A DNA stretch of 52,726 nt from Aestuariivita sp. GTDB taxonomy: Bacteria; Pseudomonadota; Alphaproteobacteria; Rhodobacterales; Rhodobacteraceae. The DNA is taken from NCBI RefSeq assembly GCF_021404545.1, contig NZ_JAAWWD010000066.1, forward strand, positions 1-52,726, written 5' to 3'. Positions 17,609-25,872 of the stretch are shown piece by piece. The position numbers were made by a program, and so were the translations under genes. The notes under the pieces were generated by a model. The model was not told where the DNA came from. It worked only from the letters and a program-made list of their open reading frames with translations, and searched no databases. Within the stretch, counting starts at the first letter, position 1. Each line of letters begins with the position of its first letter.

Positions 17609-18151
17609 GCCCAGGCGGGCAATCGCGTCGATGATGCGATCCCCGAAAGCGTTCGTGACATGCGGCTCTTTCCTGCGTTTCCGCTCAAGCATCTCGGCCA
17701 GAAAACCCTACCTGATGCCGAGGGGGTTTTTCTGGGGTCACGTCAAGCTGCGCAAAAACCCTGCCGCGGACGCTGCGCTGGCGATGTGCGACGCCCCAAG
17801 CCAGAGTGCGGCGAATGTCGAATGGCGCAATCCCAATAGCACCGGACAACGATCACCCTTATATCTATATCGGCGCCGCAATATCTGGCGGTGTCAGTTC
17901 AAGAAATCCGTCGAACCGGCAAGCTCGCAGACTGCGGTGAGTTGCGGTGATGCGAGGCAGGCATCTTGGACAATGTGTGCCAGCGAACCGTGTGTATCTC
18001 AGGCCGGGTCTGCCTAAAGGCGGCAAAAGCCCCGCCGATACCAACGGATCGGCACGCGGGGGCGCCATGGGATCCGGCCCGAATGTCCAATCGCTTGCCC
18101 CAGGTCTGAGCGGTGTTGATCGAGACGCCCCCGAGCGCGGGAAACGGAACC
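17609..18151. other. Degraded intergenic DNA without a recognisable gene
   Basis: About 540 bases between the ABC relic and the GntR gene. A minus-strand stretch at about 17610-17700 translates to AEMLERKRRKEPHVTNAFGD and then loses similarity, as if it were the tail of another gene. Nothing else is convincing in any frame. It belongs to the same decayed block as the ABC remnant. Confidence 0.5.
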
Positions 18152-18916
18152 TTACAGTGAGGACTGGCTTGGCTGCCACACCGTCCCGTTCGGCCCCTGG
18201 CGGAGGCTCAGGTTCATCTCGAACTCGTACATATCAGGGTGGTAGAGGGCATTGATCCACTCGACGGTCCGGTCGTTCTCGTCCTTTACGATACGCTTGA
18301 TGCACAACAGCGGCGATCCGATGTTGACGCCCAGGTGATCGGCAACGACAGCATCCGCCGCGCGCGCCGAGATTTTCTGGTTGGCGCCGCCGATTTTTAC
18401 TCCGGCGCGTTCGAACAGGCGCAAAAGCGGCGTCTTGGCCATGTCCTTGGCGGTGAAGCTGCGCCCGATATCTTCGCGGACATAGGTTTGAGAATACGAG
18501 AAGGGCTGTTTCTTATAGCTTCTGACGCGCACGGCGTATTGCGCCAGCGTGCCCTCGTCGAATCCCATGTCCCGGGCCACATCCGAGGGGGTTTCCACAT
18601 AATCGAACTCGATCACCTTGACCTTGGTCGTAACTCCCATGATCAACAGATTCTCCACCAGCCCGCTCACATCGGCCTGGACCGGGCTGGCCACCCTCCT
18701 AGGTCGTGCAAACGTGCCGCGCCCGCGCTGGCGCAGGATCAGCCCCTCGCGCTCCAGACGCTCCAGCGTCTTGCGCAGCGTCACCCGCGAGACTGAAAAG
18801 GTCCGGGCCAGTTCAACTTCGCTGGGCATCGGTTGATCCGGATCGAAATAGCCGCGCTGGATCTGATCGTGCAGAACCACGTAGATCCGGTGGTACATCG
18901 GTGTCGGATCAAACAT
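18152..18916 (-). CDS. GntR-family regulator, HutC/UTRA subfamily
   Basis: A 254-residue regulator. The N-terminal GntR winged helix spans residues about 6-75 (MPSEVELARTFSVSRVTLRK, then LEREGLILRQRGRGTF). A UTRA ligand-binding domain follows to the end, with FSYSQTYVREDIG and the terminal VEWINALYHPDMYEFEM. It is transcribed away from the acyl-CoA dehydrogenase gene, and the 193-base shared promoter region is the natural place for its operator. It probably represses the plus-strand catabolic array until the substrate or a CoA/acid intermediate binds. Confidence 0.92.
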   Translation of the reverse strand: MFDPTPMYHRIYVVLHDQIQRGYFDPDQPMPSEVELARTFSVSRVTLRKTLERLEREGLILRQRGRGTFARPRRVASPVQADVSGLVENLLIMGVTTKVKVIEFDYVETPSDVARDMGFDEGTLAQYAVRVRSYKKQPFSYSQTYVREDIGRSFTAKDMAKTPLLRLFERAGVKIGGANQKISARAADAVVADHLGVNIGSPLLCIKRIVKDENDRTVEWINALYHPDMYEFEMNLSLRQGPNGTVWQPSQSSL

Positions 18917-18987
18917 CTCAACCGCCTTTCAAGCTGATGGCACAGGCCCCGCAACGCAGGTTGCTGATAAACCATACCTCGTCATTG

Positions 18988-19007
18988 GCTAACAGAGGCG
19001 TCTTAGC
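18988..19007. promoter_or_regulatory. Inverted repeat in the GntR/acyl-CoA dehydrogenase divergent promoter
   Basis: GCTAA (18988-18992) and TTAGC (19003-19007) are reverse complements separated by 10 bases, between the two divergent genes. A 20-base span with arms about one helical turn apart could bind a dimeric regulator. Short arms make it only a candidate. Confidence 0.3.
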
Positions 19008-19046
19008 AAACTGCCGGTGAAAATCAAAAATATTCGCAATTTCAGT

Positions 19047-19062
19047 TTGCAAAAGTATTAAA
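19047..19062 (+). promoter_or_regulatory. Shared 16-base promoter element, copy 1
   Basis: TTGCAAAAGTATTAAA lies 48 bases before the acyl-CoA dehydrogenase start. The same element with one mismatch (TTGAAAAAGTATTAAA) lies at 28630-28645, before the ADP-forming acyl-CoA synthetase gene, in the same orientation. It is either a common operator or a common promoter core that ties both transcription units together. Confidence 0.5.
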
Positions 19063-19109
19063 AGGTCGTCAACTTAACAACCAAGCGTTTAGAGCAGAGG
19101 CGGGGCAGC

Positions 19110-20282
19110 ATGGATTTCAACTTTACCCAGGAACAGAGCATGTTCCGTGACGCCGTAAAGGGCTGGGCGCAGCGGGCCTTGGCCGATGACGCGCTGGAGC
19201 GCGCGCGAAACCCCGAGTTTCCCTTCGATGTTGCGCGTCAGGCCTGCGAGGCCGGATTGCTGGGCATCACCATCCCGCAGGAAGACGGCGGTCTCGGCGG
19301 CAAACTGATGGATGCGGTGATCGCGATTGAGCAGGTCGCCTTGGTCTGCCCCAAATCCGCCGATGTGATCCAGGCAGGAAGCTTTGGCGCGATCCGCACC
19401 TTCTCGGAATACGCCACACCGGACCAAAAGCAGCGCTACCTGACCCGATTGCTCAGGGGTGAGGCGGTGATTGGGTTGGGCATGACCGAGGCCGAAGCCG
19501 GATCGGCCGTCACCGATCTGAAAACCTTTGCGCGGCCCGATCCGAGTGGTGACGGCTGGCTTTTGAAGGGCGGCAAGGTCTTTACCAGCCATTCGGAGGA
19601 AGCAGACGTCTTCCTGATCTATTGCCGCTTCGGCGAAGGTGTCGGCCAGATCGGATCGGTCATCATCGAACGTGGCGCGCCGGGTTTCACCATGGGCAAA
19701 AGCGCCACCTATCTGAACGGGGAACACTGGTGTCCGCTCTTTTTTGACGATGTGCCCGTGCCCCAGGCCAACGTTCTGCTTGGGCCGGGGGGGTTCAAGA
19801 AGCAGATCACCGGCTTCAACGCCGAGCGGCTGGGCAATTCCGCGCGGGCGCTTGCCTTGGGGCGTCATGCGTTCAACATTGCCCGCAATTACGCCGCCGA
19901 GCGCAAGCAGTTCGGCCGCACCCTGAGCGATTTTCAGGGGCTGCAATGGAAATTTGCCGATATGTACGCGCAGCTCGAAGCCGCACAGCTGTTGCTTTAC
20001 CGCGCCGCGATCAGTGCCGATCAGGGTTTGCCGGATGCGCAACAGACCGCTGTGGCCAAACTGATGTGCAACGAAGCCGGTTTTCGGGTGAGCAACGAAG
20101 CGATGCAGGTCATGGGCGGCCTGGGGTATTGCGGCGAGAGCCTGGTCGAATACTGCTTTCGCAAGACGCGCGGGTGGCAGATCGCCGGCGGGTCGCTTGA
20201 AATGATGCGCAATCGCATTGCCGAAGGCGTGTTTGACACCCGATTTTCCCAGCGCGCGCCGCAGGTCGGCGGCGCAGGGTGA
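19110..20282 (+). CDS. Acyl-CoA dehydrogenase family protein
   Basis: A 390-residue FAD enzyme of the acyl-CoA dehydrogenase superfamily, which introduces an alpha-beta double bond into an acyl-CoA and passes electrons to ETF. The N-terminal helical domain (1-115), the middle beta domain with GLGMTEAEAGSAVTDLKT, and the C-terminal helical domain with RKQFGRTLSDFQGLQWKFAD and EAMQVMGGLGYCGESLVEY are all present. The usual catalytic Glu in the terminal EGT motif is replaced: the segment reads RGWQIAGGSLEMM, with Gly at that position. The base, if present, must lie elsewhere, as in isovaleryl-CoA dehydrogenase-like enzymes. First gene of the array controlled by the divergent GntR gene; it ends 4 bases before the first lyase gene. 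Confidence 0.9.
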   Translation: MDFNFTQEQSMFRDAVKGWAQRALADDALERARNPEFPFDVARQACEAGLLGITIPQEDGGLGGKLMDAVIAIEQVALVCPKSADVIQAGSFGAIRTFSEYATPDQKQRYLTRLLRGEAVIGLGMTEAEAGSAVTDLKTFARPDPSGDGWLLKGGKVFTSHSEEADVFLIYCRFGEGVGQIGSVIIERGAPGFTMGKSATYLNGEHWCPLFFDDVPVPQANVLLGPGGFKKQITGFNAERLGNSARALALGRHAFNIARNYAAERKQFGRTLSDFQGLQWKFADMYAQLEAAQLLLYRAAISADQGLPDAQQTAVAKLMCNEAGFRVSNEAMQVMGGLGYCGESLVEYCFRKTRGWQIAGGSLEMMRNRIAEGVFDTRFSQRAPQVGGAG

Positions 20283-20286
20283 CATC

Positions 20287-21207
20287 ATGAAGGCGACCGC
20301 ACGTCTTAAGGCGCTGATACAGAGCCCCAAACTCCTGGTAATGCCCGGCGCGTTTGATCCGCTCTCGGCCAAGCTGATCCAGGAGGCGGGCTTCGACGCG
20401 GTTCAGGCCAGCGGCCTGGGCATCACGGCAAGTCACCTCGGCTTGCCCGATGTCAGCATTCTGTCGATGCGCGAGATGGCTGAACGGACGGCGGCAATAT
20501 CCAGTGCGGTGGACATTCCCTTCATGGCCGACGGCGATACCGGCTTTGGCAATGCGGTGAATGTCTGGTTTACGGTCCAGGCGATCGAGCGGGCAGGCGC
20601 CGCGGGTATCAATCTCGAAGATCAGGTCATGCCGAAACGATGCGGCCATCTTGCGGGCAAGGAGCTGATCTCCACCGCCGAGATGGCGGGCAAGATCGCG
20701 GCAGCGGCAGAGGCGCGCAGCGATCCCGATTTCATTCTCAACGCGCGCACTGACGCGCTGGCGGTCGACGGACCCGATGCCGTGGTCGCGCGGGCGCATG
20801 CCTATTTCTTCGCCGGGGCCGATATGGTGTTTGTCGATGGCGTGGACAGCATGGAAACCGTGCGGATGCTGGCTGACCGCATCGATGGGCCCCTGGCTGT
20901 GAACATGGTCGAAGGCGGCAAGACACCGCCGGGAATGACCTTTTCCAGTCTGCAAGATGCCGGTGTCGCCCGGGTCAGCCTGCCGGTCAGCCTGCTACTG
21001 GGAGCGATCAAGGGCATGCGCGCCGCGCTTGAGCACATCAAGACCCAAGGCGGAACCGGTCCCGATCAGGATATCTATGCCGATTTCACCGACACTCACC
21101 GGCTGTTGGGTATGGAAGACGTTTATGAGCTGGAGCGCCGCTTTCTCGATCAGGACGATCTGGATCGCAAATACCCGACCGGCGCGCCACGGGGCGCGCG
21201 GCCATGA
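20287..21207 (+). CDS. Isocitrate lyase/PEP mutase superfamily lyase, paralogue 1
   Basis: A 306-residue TIM-barrel lyase. It has the metal-binding region MADGDTGFGNAVN (D82, D84) and the catalytic-loop cysteine C119 in MPKRCGH. The KRCGH form is typical of 2-methylisocitrate lyase and related C-C lyases, which cleave 2-hydroxy-dicarboxylates or tricarboxylates to an oxoacid plus a carboxylate. The ATG at 20287 follows the preceding gene by 4 bases; a longer frame from 20218 would run into that gene. It overlaps the second lyase gene by 4 bases. The true substrate may be a methyl-branched malate, methylisocitrate or oxaloacetate. Confidence 0.88.
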   Translation: MKATARLKALIQSPKLLVMPGAFDPLSAKLIQEAGFDAVQASGLGITASHLGLPDVSILSMREMAERTAAISSAVDIPFMADGDTGFGNAVNVWFTVQAIERAGAAGINLEDQVMPKRCGHLAGKELISTAEMAGKIAAAAEARSDPDFILNARTDALAVDGPDAVVARAHAYFFAGADMVFVDGVDSMETVRMLADRIDGPLAVNMVEGGKTPPGMTFSSLQDAGVARVSLPVSLLLGAIKGMRAALEHIKTQGGTGPDQDIYADFTDTHRLLGMEDVYELERRFLDQDDLDRKYPTGAPRGARP

Positions 21208-22121
21208 CCGGATCGAACAAGCCAGGATATCCTATCGGATTGGCCCAGGCAGAGGGGCGCAATGCGCGGTTGCGCGCGGGTCTCAACGGGCCCGAGCTGC
21301 TGATGGTGCCGGGGTGTTTCGACTGTTTGACGGCACGTCTGGTCGCCGCCCAAGGGTTTGCTGCGGGGTATATCAGCGGCTCTGGCGTTTCGATGACCTC
21401 ACTGGGCGCCCCCGATATGGGCGTGATCTCGTACGGGGAGGTGATCGAGCGCGCCCGCCGCATCACCGATAGCGTCGATTTGCCGATGATCTGTGACGTG
21501 GACACCGGCTATGGCGGTCCGATCAACGTGATCAGGACGGTGCGTGAGATGGAGCGCGCAGGTGTGAGCGCGATCCAGATCGAGGATCAGAACTGGCCAA
21601 AGAAATGCGGCCATGAGCCGGGTCGCAACGTGGTCGGCATTCCCGAAATGGTCGGGCGCATCAAGGCGGCGGTGGACGCGCGGGACGACGATGATTTCGT
21701 GGTGATCGCAAGAACCGATGCGCGGACCGCGCTGGGATTGCAGGCCGCGCTGGATCGTGCCGCAGCCTATGCCGAGGCCGGGGCCGATGTGATCTTTGTC
21801 GAATCGCCCGAGAGCCGCGAGGAGATGCGCCGGATCAACGCCTGTGTGGACCGGCCTTGTCTGGCCAATATGGTCGAGGGCGGGCGCACGCCGATCCTGC
21901 CGGCGGATGCACTGTCCGCATTGGGGTATCGGCTGGCGATCTACCCCAACTCGCTTACCCGGCTGATCGCGCATCAGGGTGCGCGCCTGTTGCAGGTCCT
22001 CAACCAGACCGGCAGCACGCAGGCCATGCAGGGCGCCATGCTCAGCCATCGCGAGCTATGGGATCTGTTCGACTATTCAGACTGGACAGCGCTGGAAGAG
22101 AAGTTCGCGGCAGCGGACTGA
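21204..22121 (+). CDS. Isocitrate lyase/PEP mutase superfamily lyase, paralogue 2
   Basis: A 305-residue member of the same superfamily as its upstream neighbour but clearly diverged. The Mg site is CDVDTGYGGPINV (D98, D100) and the loop is NWPKKCGH (C135). The motif is KKCGH here and KRCGH in the neighbour. ATGA overlap with the upstream gene means tight coupling. Two different lyases side by side suggest successive cleavages, two stereoisomers, or a hetero-oligomer. Oxaloacetate decarboxylase, 2,3-dimethylmalate lyase and carboxyvinyl-carboxyphosphonate mutase-like roles are alternatives. Confidence 0.88.
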   Translation: MTGSNKPGYPIGLAQAEGRNARLRAGLNGPELLMVPGCFDCLTARLVAAQGFAAGYISGSGVSMTSLGAPDMGVISYGEVIERARRITDSVDLPMICDVDTGYGGPINVIRTVREMERAGVSAIQIEDQNWPKKCGHEPGRNVVGIPEMVGRIKAAVDARDDDDFVVIARTDARTALGLQAALDRAAAYAEAGADVIFVESPESREEMRRINACVDRPCLANMVEGGRTPILPADALSALGYRLAIYPNSLTRLIAHQGARLLQVLNQTGSTQAMQGAMLSHRELWDLFDYSDWTALEEKFAAAD

Positions 22122-22195
22122 CCGCATAGCGGCGGTCTGGCCGGCCGAAGGGACGCACAACAAGAAAACACGACCACAACAGAGAGGAGACCAAG

Positions 22196-23191
22196 ATGAC
22201 CCACCTAGTCCAGAAGTTTAAACGAGGCGCATTCGGGTGTTTGAGCGTCGCTGCGATCTGCGGTGCCGCCAGCATCGCCAGTGCGGAAACCAGGCAGCTG
22301 TCCATCGGCGCAACCAGCCAGGCCTCGTCGCTTTATGCCTATCATGTGGCGGTGGCTCAGGTGCTCAACACAGCGTTGGACGATGTCAATGTCAGCGTTG
22401 TCGAAACGGGCGGGGGGCTGGACAATATGCGCCGCCTCAGCGAAGGGCAGGTCGACTGGGGCATGATGGCAGAGCCGGATCTGTTTGAGTACTACAAGGG
22501 TCTCGGCCCGTTCGAAGGGCAACCCAATCCCGATTTCCGCACCTTCTGGACCACGACGCCGCTGGCCTATTTCTTTGTTGTGGATGTCGAAAGCGATGTG
22601 CAGGCAATCGGCGATCTTCAGGGTCAGTCGTTCAACGGTGGCGGGCGCGGGTCCGGCACGGAGCGCGCCTCTTTCGAGGGGCTGGGCGCGCTGGGGGTTG
22701 AACCCGACTGGTTCCGGACCGGCATGAGCGATGCAATCACGGCCTTTCAGGACCGGCGCATCGTCGGTTTCACCAAGGCGGGCCCGCCCGCGTCACCCGA
22801 CAGCGCCATCCTGAACGCGCAGACCGCCCGCGACATCCGCATCCTGAACTGGACCGACGAGGATATCGCCAAGGTTCAGGCGCAGTATCCGCATTTCGAC
22901 TTTATGCAGGTCGACGAGACCCCCTATGAGACCGGCCCGATGAACCTGAGGGTCGTGTTCATTACCATGGGCACCACCAAGGATATGCCCGAAGACCTAG
23001 CCTATGACATCTACAAGGCCGTGGTTGAGAACGTCGACAAAGTCGCCGAGTCCTATGGGGCCATCGCGGGCCTGGATATCGTCCAACAGACGTTAGAGCG
23101 CGCCCAGACACCCCTGCATCGCGGCGTGGTGCGCTATCTGCGCGAACAGGGTCATGAGGTGCCCGAACGGCTGTTGCCGCCGGGTCTCTAA
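22196..23191 (+). CDS. TAXI-family TRAP substrate-binding protein
   Basis: A 331-residue periplasmic receptor. The signal peptide FGCLSVAAICGAASIASA (cut near residue 30) is followed by the TAXI hallmark RQLSIGATSQASSLYAYHVA. The rest, including the DNMRRLSEGQVDWGMMAEPD and GGGRGSGTE segments, fits the family. It starts 74 bases after the lyase genes with a GAGAGGAG ribosome site and feeds the fused permease encoded 79 bases downstream. It resembles the receptor at 4617-5585 only at family level, so the ligand is probably different. Confidence 0.92.
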   Translation: MTHLVQKFKRGAFGCLSVAAICGAASIASAETRQLSIGATSQASSLYAYHVAVAQVLNTALDDVNVSVVETGGGLDNMRRLSEGQVDWGMMAEPDLFEYYKGLGPFEGQPNPDFRTFWTTTPLAYFFVVDVESDVQAIGDLQGQSFNGGGRGSGTERASFEGLGALGVEPDWFRTGMSDAITAFQDRRIVGFTKAGPPASPDSAILNAQTARDIRILNWTDEDIAKVQAQYPHFDFMQVDETPYETGPMNLRVVFITMGTTKDMPEDLAYDIYKAVVENVDKVAESYGAIAGLDIVQQTLERAQTPLHRGVVRYLREQGHEVPERLLPPGL

Positions 23192-23270
23192 GCCTGCCGG
23201 TTGGCCCCTCCCAAGCGGGATCGGGCCAGCCATCGGCCATTGACCCATTTGACGCCACAAGAGGGCCGCC

Positions 23271-25223
23271 ATGCCGGATGCCATAACCCAGACGAAGACC
23301 GACCCGGTTCGTCACCCCGGCGACCGCTCGCTCCGGTGGTCGTGCATTGCGGCGCTGGCGGTGGCGATGACTGGGTTTCACCTTTATACCGGGGCGTTCG
23401 GCGCGTTTCCCGACCTGATCCAGCGGGCGCTGCATGTCGGCGGCACGTTGATGCTGGCCTTCCTTCTGTTCGGATTTCGAGGCCAGGACGCGCGGGGCAT
23501 GCCCTTGAAGCTGATCGATGCGCTGTTGGCCGCACTGGCCGCGTTTGGGGCGCTTTACATCGTGTTCAGCTATGACCGGCTAATGGGTTTCACGTTCCGC
23601 GCCAACACTGTCGATTTCGTTCTGGGCATCGTCATGACCCTGCTGGTGCTGGAAGGGTGCCGACGCGTTGTCGGCTGGACAATACCCATTCTGGGTCTGC
23701 TTGGCCTTGGCTATGCGCTGCTGGGTCCGGTACTGCCCGACGTGATCGCCCATCGCGGCCTTGATCCGAAACTGGCGGCAGAAGTGCTGTACCTGTCGAA
23801 TCGCGGCCTCTTCGGGATGGTGACCGGGATATCGGCCAACGTGATCGCGTTGTTCGTGATCTATGGTGTCTTTTTGTTGCGGACCGGGGGCGGGCAGACC
23901 TTTATGGATATCGCCATGAGGATCGGTGGGCGCAGCACTGGGGGCGGTGCCAAGGTCGCGACGATCTCCAGCGCGATGTTCGGCAGCGTGTCGGGGTCGG
24001 CTGCGGCGAATGTGGCCACCACCGGTGCCTTTACCATTCCTTTGATGAAGCGTCTGGGCTACCGGCCGTCCTTTGCCGCCGCTGTGGAATCTGTCGCCTC
24101 CACCGGAGGGCAGATCATGCCGCCGATCATGGGTGCGGGCGCGTTCATCATGGCCGAGCTGTTGGGGGTCAGCTATGTGTCGATCATGGTCGCGGGGCTT
24201 ATTCCCGCGATGCTGTATTTCCTTGGCTGTCTCGCGGGGATCCATTTCGAAAGCCTGCGGCTGGGCTATCGCCCTGTCGATGCAGCACAGATGCCGCAGC
24301 TCACCAAGGTTCTGACCCTGCGCAAGGCGGGGCCGGTGCTGGCGTCCCTCTTCGCCCTGATCGCCTTGATGGTGAATGGCTATTCACCAGCGCTGGCGGC
24401 CTTTTCTGCCATTGTTCTGCTGGTGGGCCTTTATGTGATCGCGGCAGAGTCCGGGTCGGATCTGGTACGGCGGATCAAGAGCCTGGGCGCCACGGTGATC
24501 GACGCAGGCATAGCTCTTGTCACTATCGCGGTTCTGATCGCGGGGGCGCAGATACTGCTGGCGATGATCTCGACCACCGGGCTTGGCGTGTCGTTCACCA
24601 ATTCCATCATCTCTCTGGGACAGGACCGGCTGATGCTGTCGCTGATACTCGCGATGTTGGTGTCGATGCTGCTTGGCACAGGTCTGCCCACCGCGGCGGC
24701 CTATCTTCTGGCCGCCGCGGTTGTGGCCCCGGCTCTGGTCCGCCTGGGGATCGAACCGATCGGGGCCCATATGTTCATCTTCTATTTCAGCATCATCGCC
24801 GGGCTGACACCGCCGCTCTGCGCCACAGTCTTCATCGCGGCGAGCATGGCGGGCACCGATTGGGTCCGGGCGTCGTTGCTGGCTGTTCGGCTGTCGCTGG
24901 TCGCGTTCATCATTCCGTTCGTCTTCGTCTTTCATCCCGAATTGTTGATGTCTGGCACTGCCCCGGCCATCGCGCTGCATTCGATCACCGCGCTGATCGG
25001 TGTGATCGTGATCGGGGCGGCGATGGCGGGGTATCTGTTCGGACCGCTGAGGTTTGTCGAACGGATCGCGCTTGCCGTCGCGGCGTTCGTTCTCATCTTG
25101 CCCGGCCTCACCATGACGCTGATCGGCGCGGGCCTGCTCGGTGCGGTGGTGCTTTACCACCGGATGCGGATCGCCAAGGCACCGCCACAGTCACAAAGGA
25201 TATCCCCAGATGCGAAACCATAA
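23271..25223 (+). CDS. TAXI-type TRAP transporter fused permease
   Basis: A 650-residue fused 4TM/12TM TRAP permease. Family motifs include GSAAANVATTGAFTIPLMK, STGGQIMPPIMGAGAFIMAE and GTGLPTAAAYLLAAAVVAPA. It is a homologue of the permease at 2643-4547 but well diverged. It couples ion flow to import of the ligand bound by the adjacent TAXI protein. Its 3' end overlaps the cysteine hydrolase start by 14 bases. Confidence 0.92.
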   Translation: MPDAITQTKTDPVRHPGDRSLRWSCIAALAVAMTGFHLYTGAFGAFPDLIQRALHVGGTLMLAFLLFGFRGQDARGMPLKLIDALLAALAAFGALYIVFSYDRLMGFTFRANTVDFVLGIVMTLLVLEGCRRVVGWTIPILGLLGLGYALLGPVLPDVIAHRGLDPKLAAEVLYLSNRGLFGMVTGISANVIALFVIYGVFLLRTGGGQTFMDIAMRIGGRSTGGGAKVATISSAMFGSVSGSAAANVATTGAFTIPLMKRLGYRPSFAAAVESVASTGGQIMPPIMGAGAFIMAELLGVSYVSIMVAGLIPAMLYFLGCLAGIHFESLRLGYRPVDAAQMPQLTKVLTLRKAGPVLASLFALIALMVNGYSPALAAFSAIVLLVGLYVIAAESGSDLVRRIKSLGATVIDAGIALVTIAVLIAGAQILLAMISTTGLGVSFTNSIISLGQDRLMLSLILAMLVSMLLGTGLPTAAAYLLAAAVVAPALVRLGIEPIGAHMFIFYFSIIAGLTPPLCATVFIAASMAGTDWVRASLLAVRLSLVAFIIPFVFVFHPELLMSGTAPAIALHSITALIGVIVIGAAMAGYLFGPLRFVERIALAVAAFVLILPGLTMTLIGAGLLGAVVLYHRMRIAKAPPQSQRISPDAKP

Positions 25224-25869
25224 CGGCAGACTTATCAAGGAAACCTTGCAGGAGATGCTGGACCCGGCGCGCACGGCGGTCATTGCCATCGACATCCAGA
25301 ACGATTTCTTTGCGCCCGAGGGGGTTTTTGCGCGCGCCGGACGGGACATGGGACTGGCCAATGGACAATTGCCCGTGATGGTCGACCTGATCCGCAAAGC
25401 GCAGGACTTGGGGGTGATGACGGTCTTTGTCCGTCAGGTGACGCTGCCGGACAGCCAGGGCGACAGCCCTGCCTGGCTGCGGCTCAAGCTGCGCGACGGC
25501 AAAAGCTCCGACTACACCCTTCCCGGAAGCTGGGGCGCTGCCTTTTGTGACGGGATTATCCCCCGCGCCCAAGATCCGGTGATCGACAAGATGCGGCCCG
25601 ATGCCTTTCACAAGACCGCCCTGGACCTGGTCCTGCGCGCCAACGGGATCGAGACGGTCGTGTTTCTGGGCGCGAACACCGAAGGATGCGTTGAATCCAC
25701 CGTCCGCAGTGCCGCGCATCACGATTACTATACCATCGTTGCCGAAGATGCGGTCGCCAGCAGCAATGCGGCTTATCACGATGCCTCGCTCGCGCTGATG
25801 CGCAACCGCTTTATGGTGGCCCCGTCCGAGGAGATCTTGACGCTCCTCGTCCGGGCGGATGGAGCCTGA
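25210..25869 (+). CDS. Isochorismatase-fold cysteine hydrolase 1
   Basis: A 219-residue amidase or related hydrolase. The catalytic triad is intact: D28 (IDIQNDFF), K127 (DKMRPDAF) and C160 (NTEGCVEST). The family includes N-carbamoylsarcosine amidase, ureidoacrylate hydrolase, maleamate amidase and biuret hydrolase, all of which hydrolyse small amides. The ATG at 25210 follows an AAAGGA ribosome site inside the end of the permease gene; the upstream extension of the frame is not family-like. Placed between an importer and a CoA-transferase, it may free an acid from an imported amide before CoA activation. Confidence 0.88.
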   Translation: MRNHNGRLIKETLQEMLDPARTAVIAIDIQNDFFAPEGVFARAGRDMGLANGQLPVMVDLIRKAQDLGVMTVFVRQVTLPDSQGDSPAWLRLKLRDGKSSDYTLPGSWGAAFCDGIIPRAQDPVIDKMRPDAFHKTALDLVLRANGIETVVFLGANTEGCVESTVRSAAHHDYYTIVAEDAVASSNAAYHDASLALMRNRFMVAPSEEILTLLVRADGA

Positions 25870-25872
25870 GGG

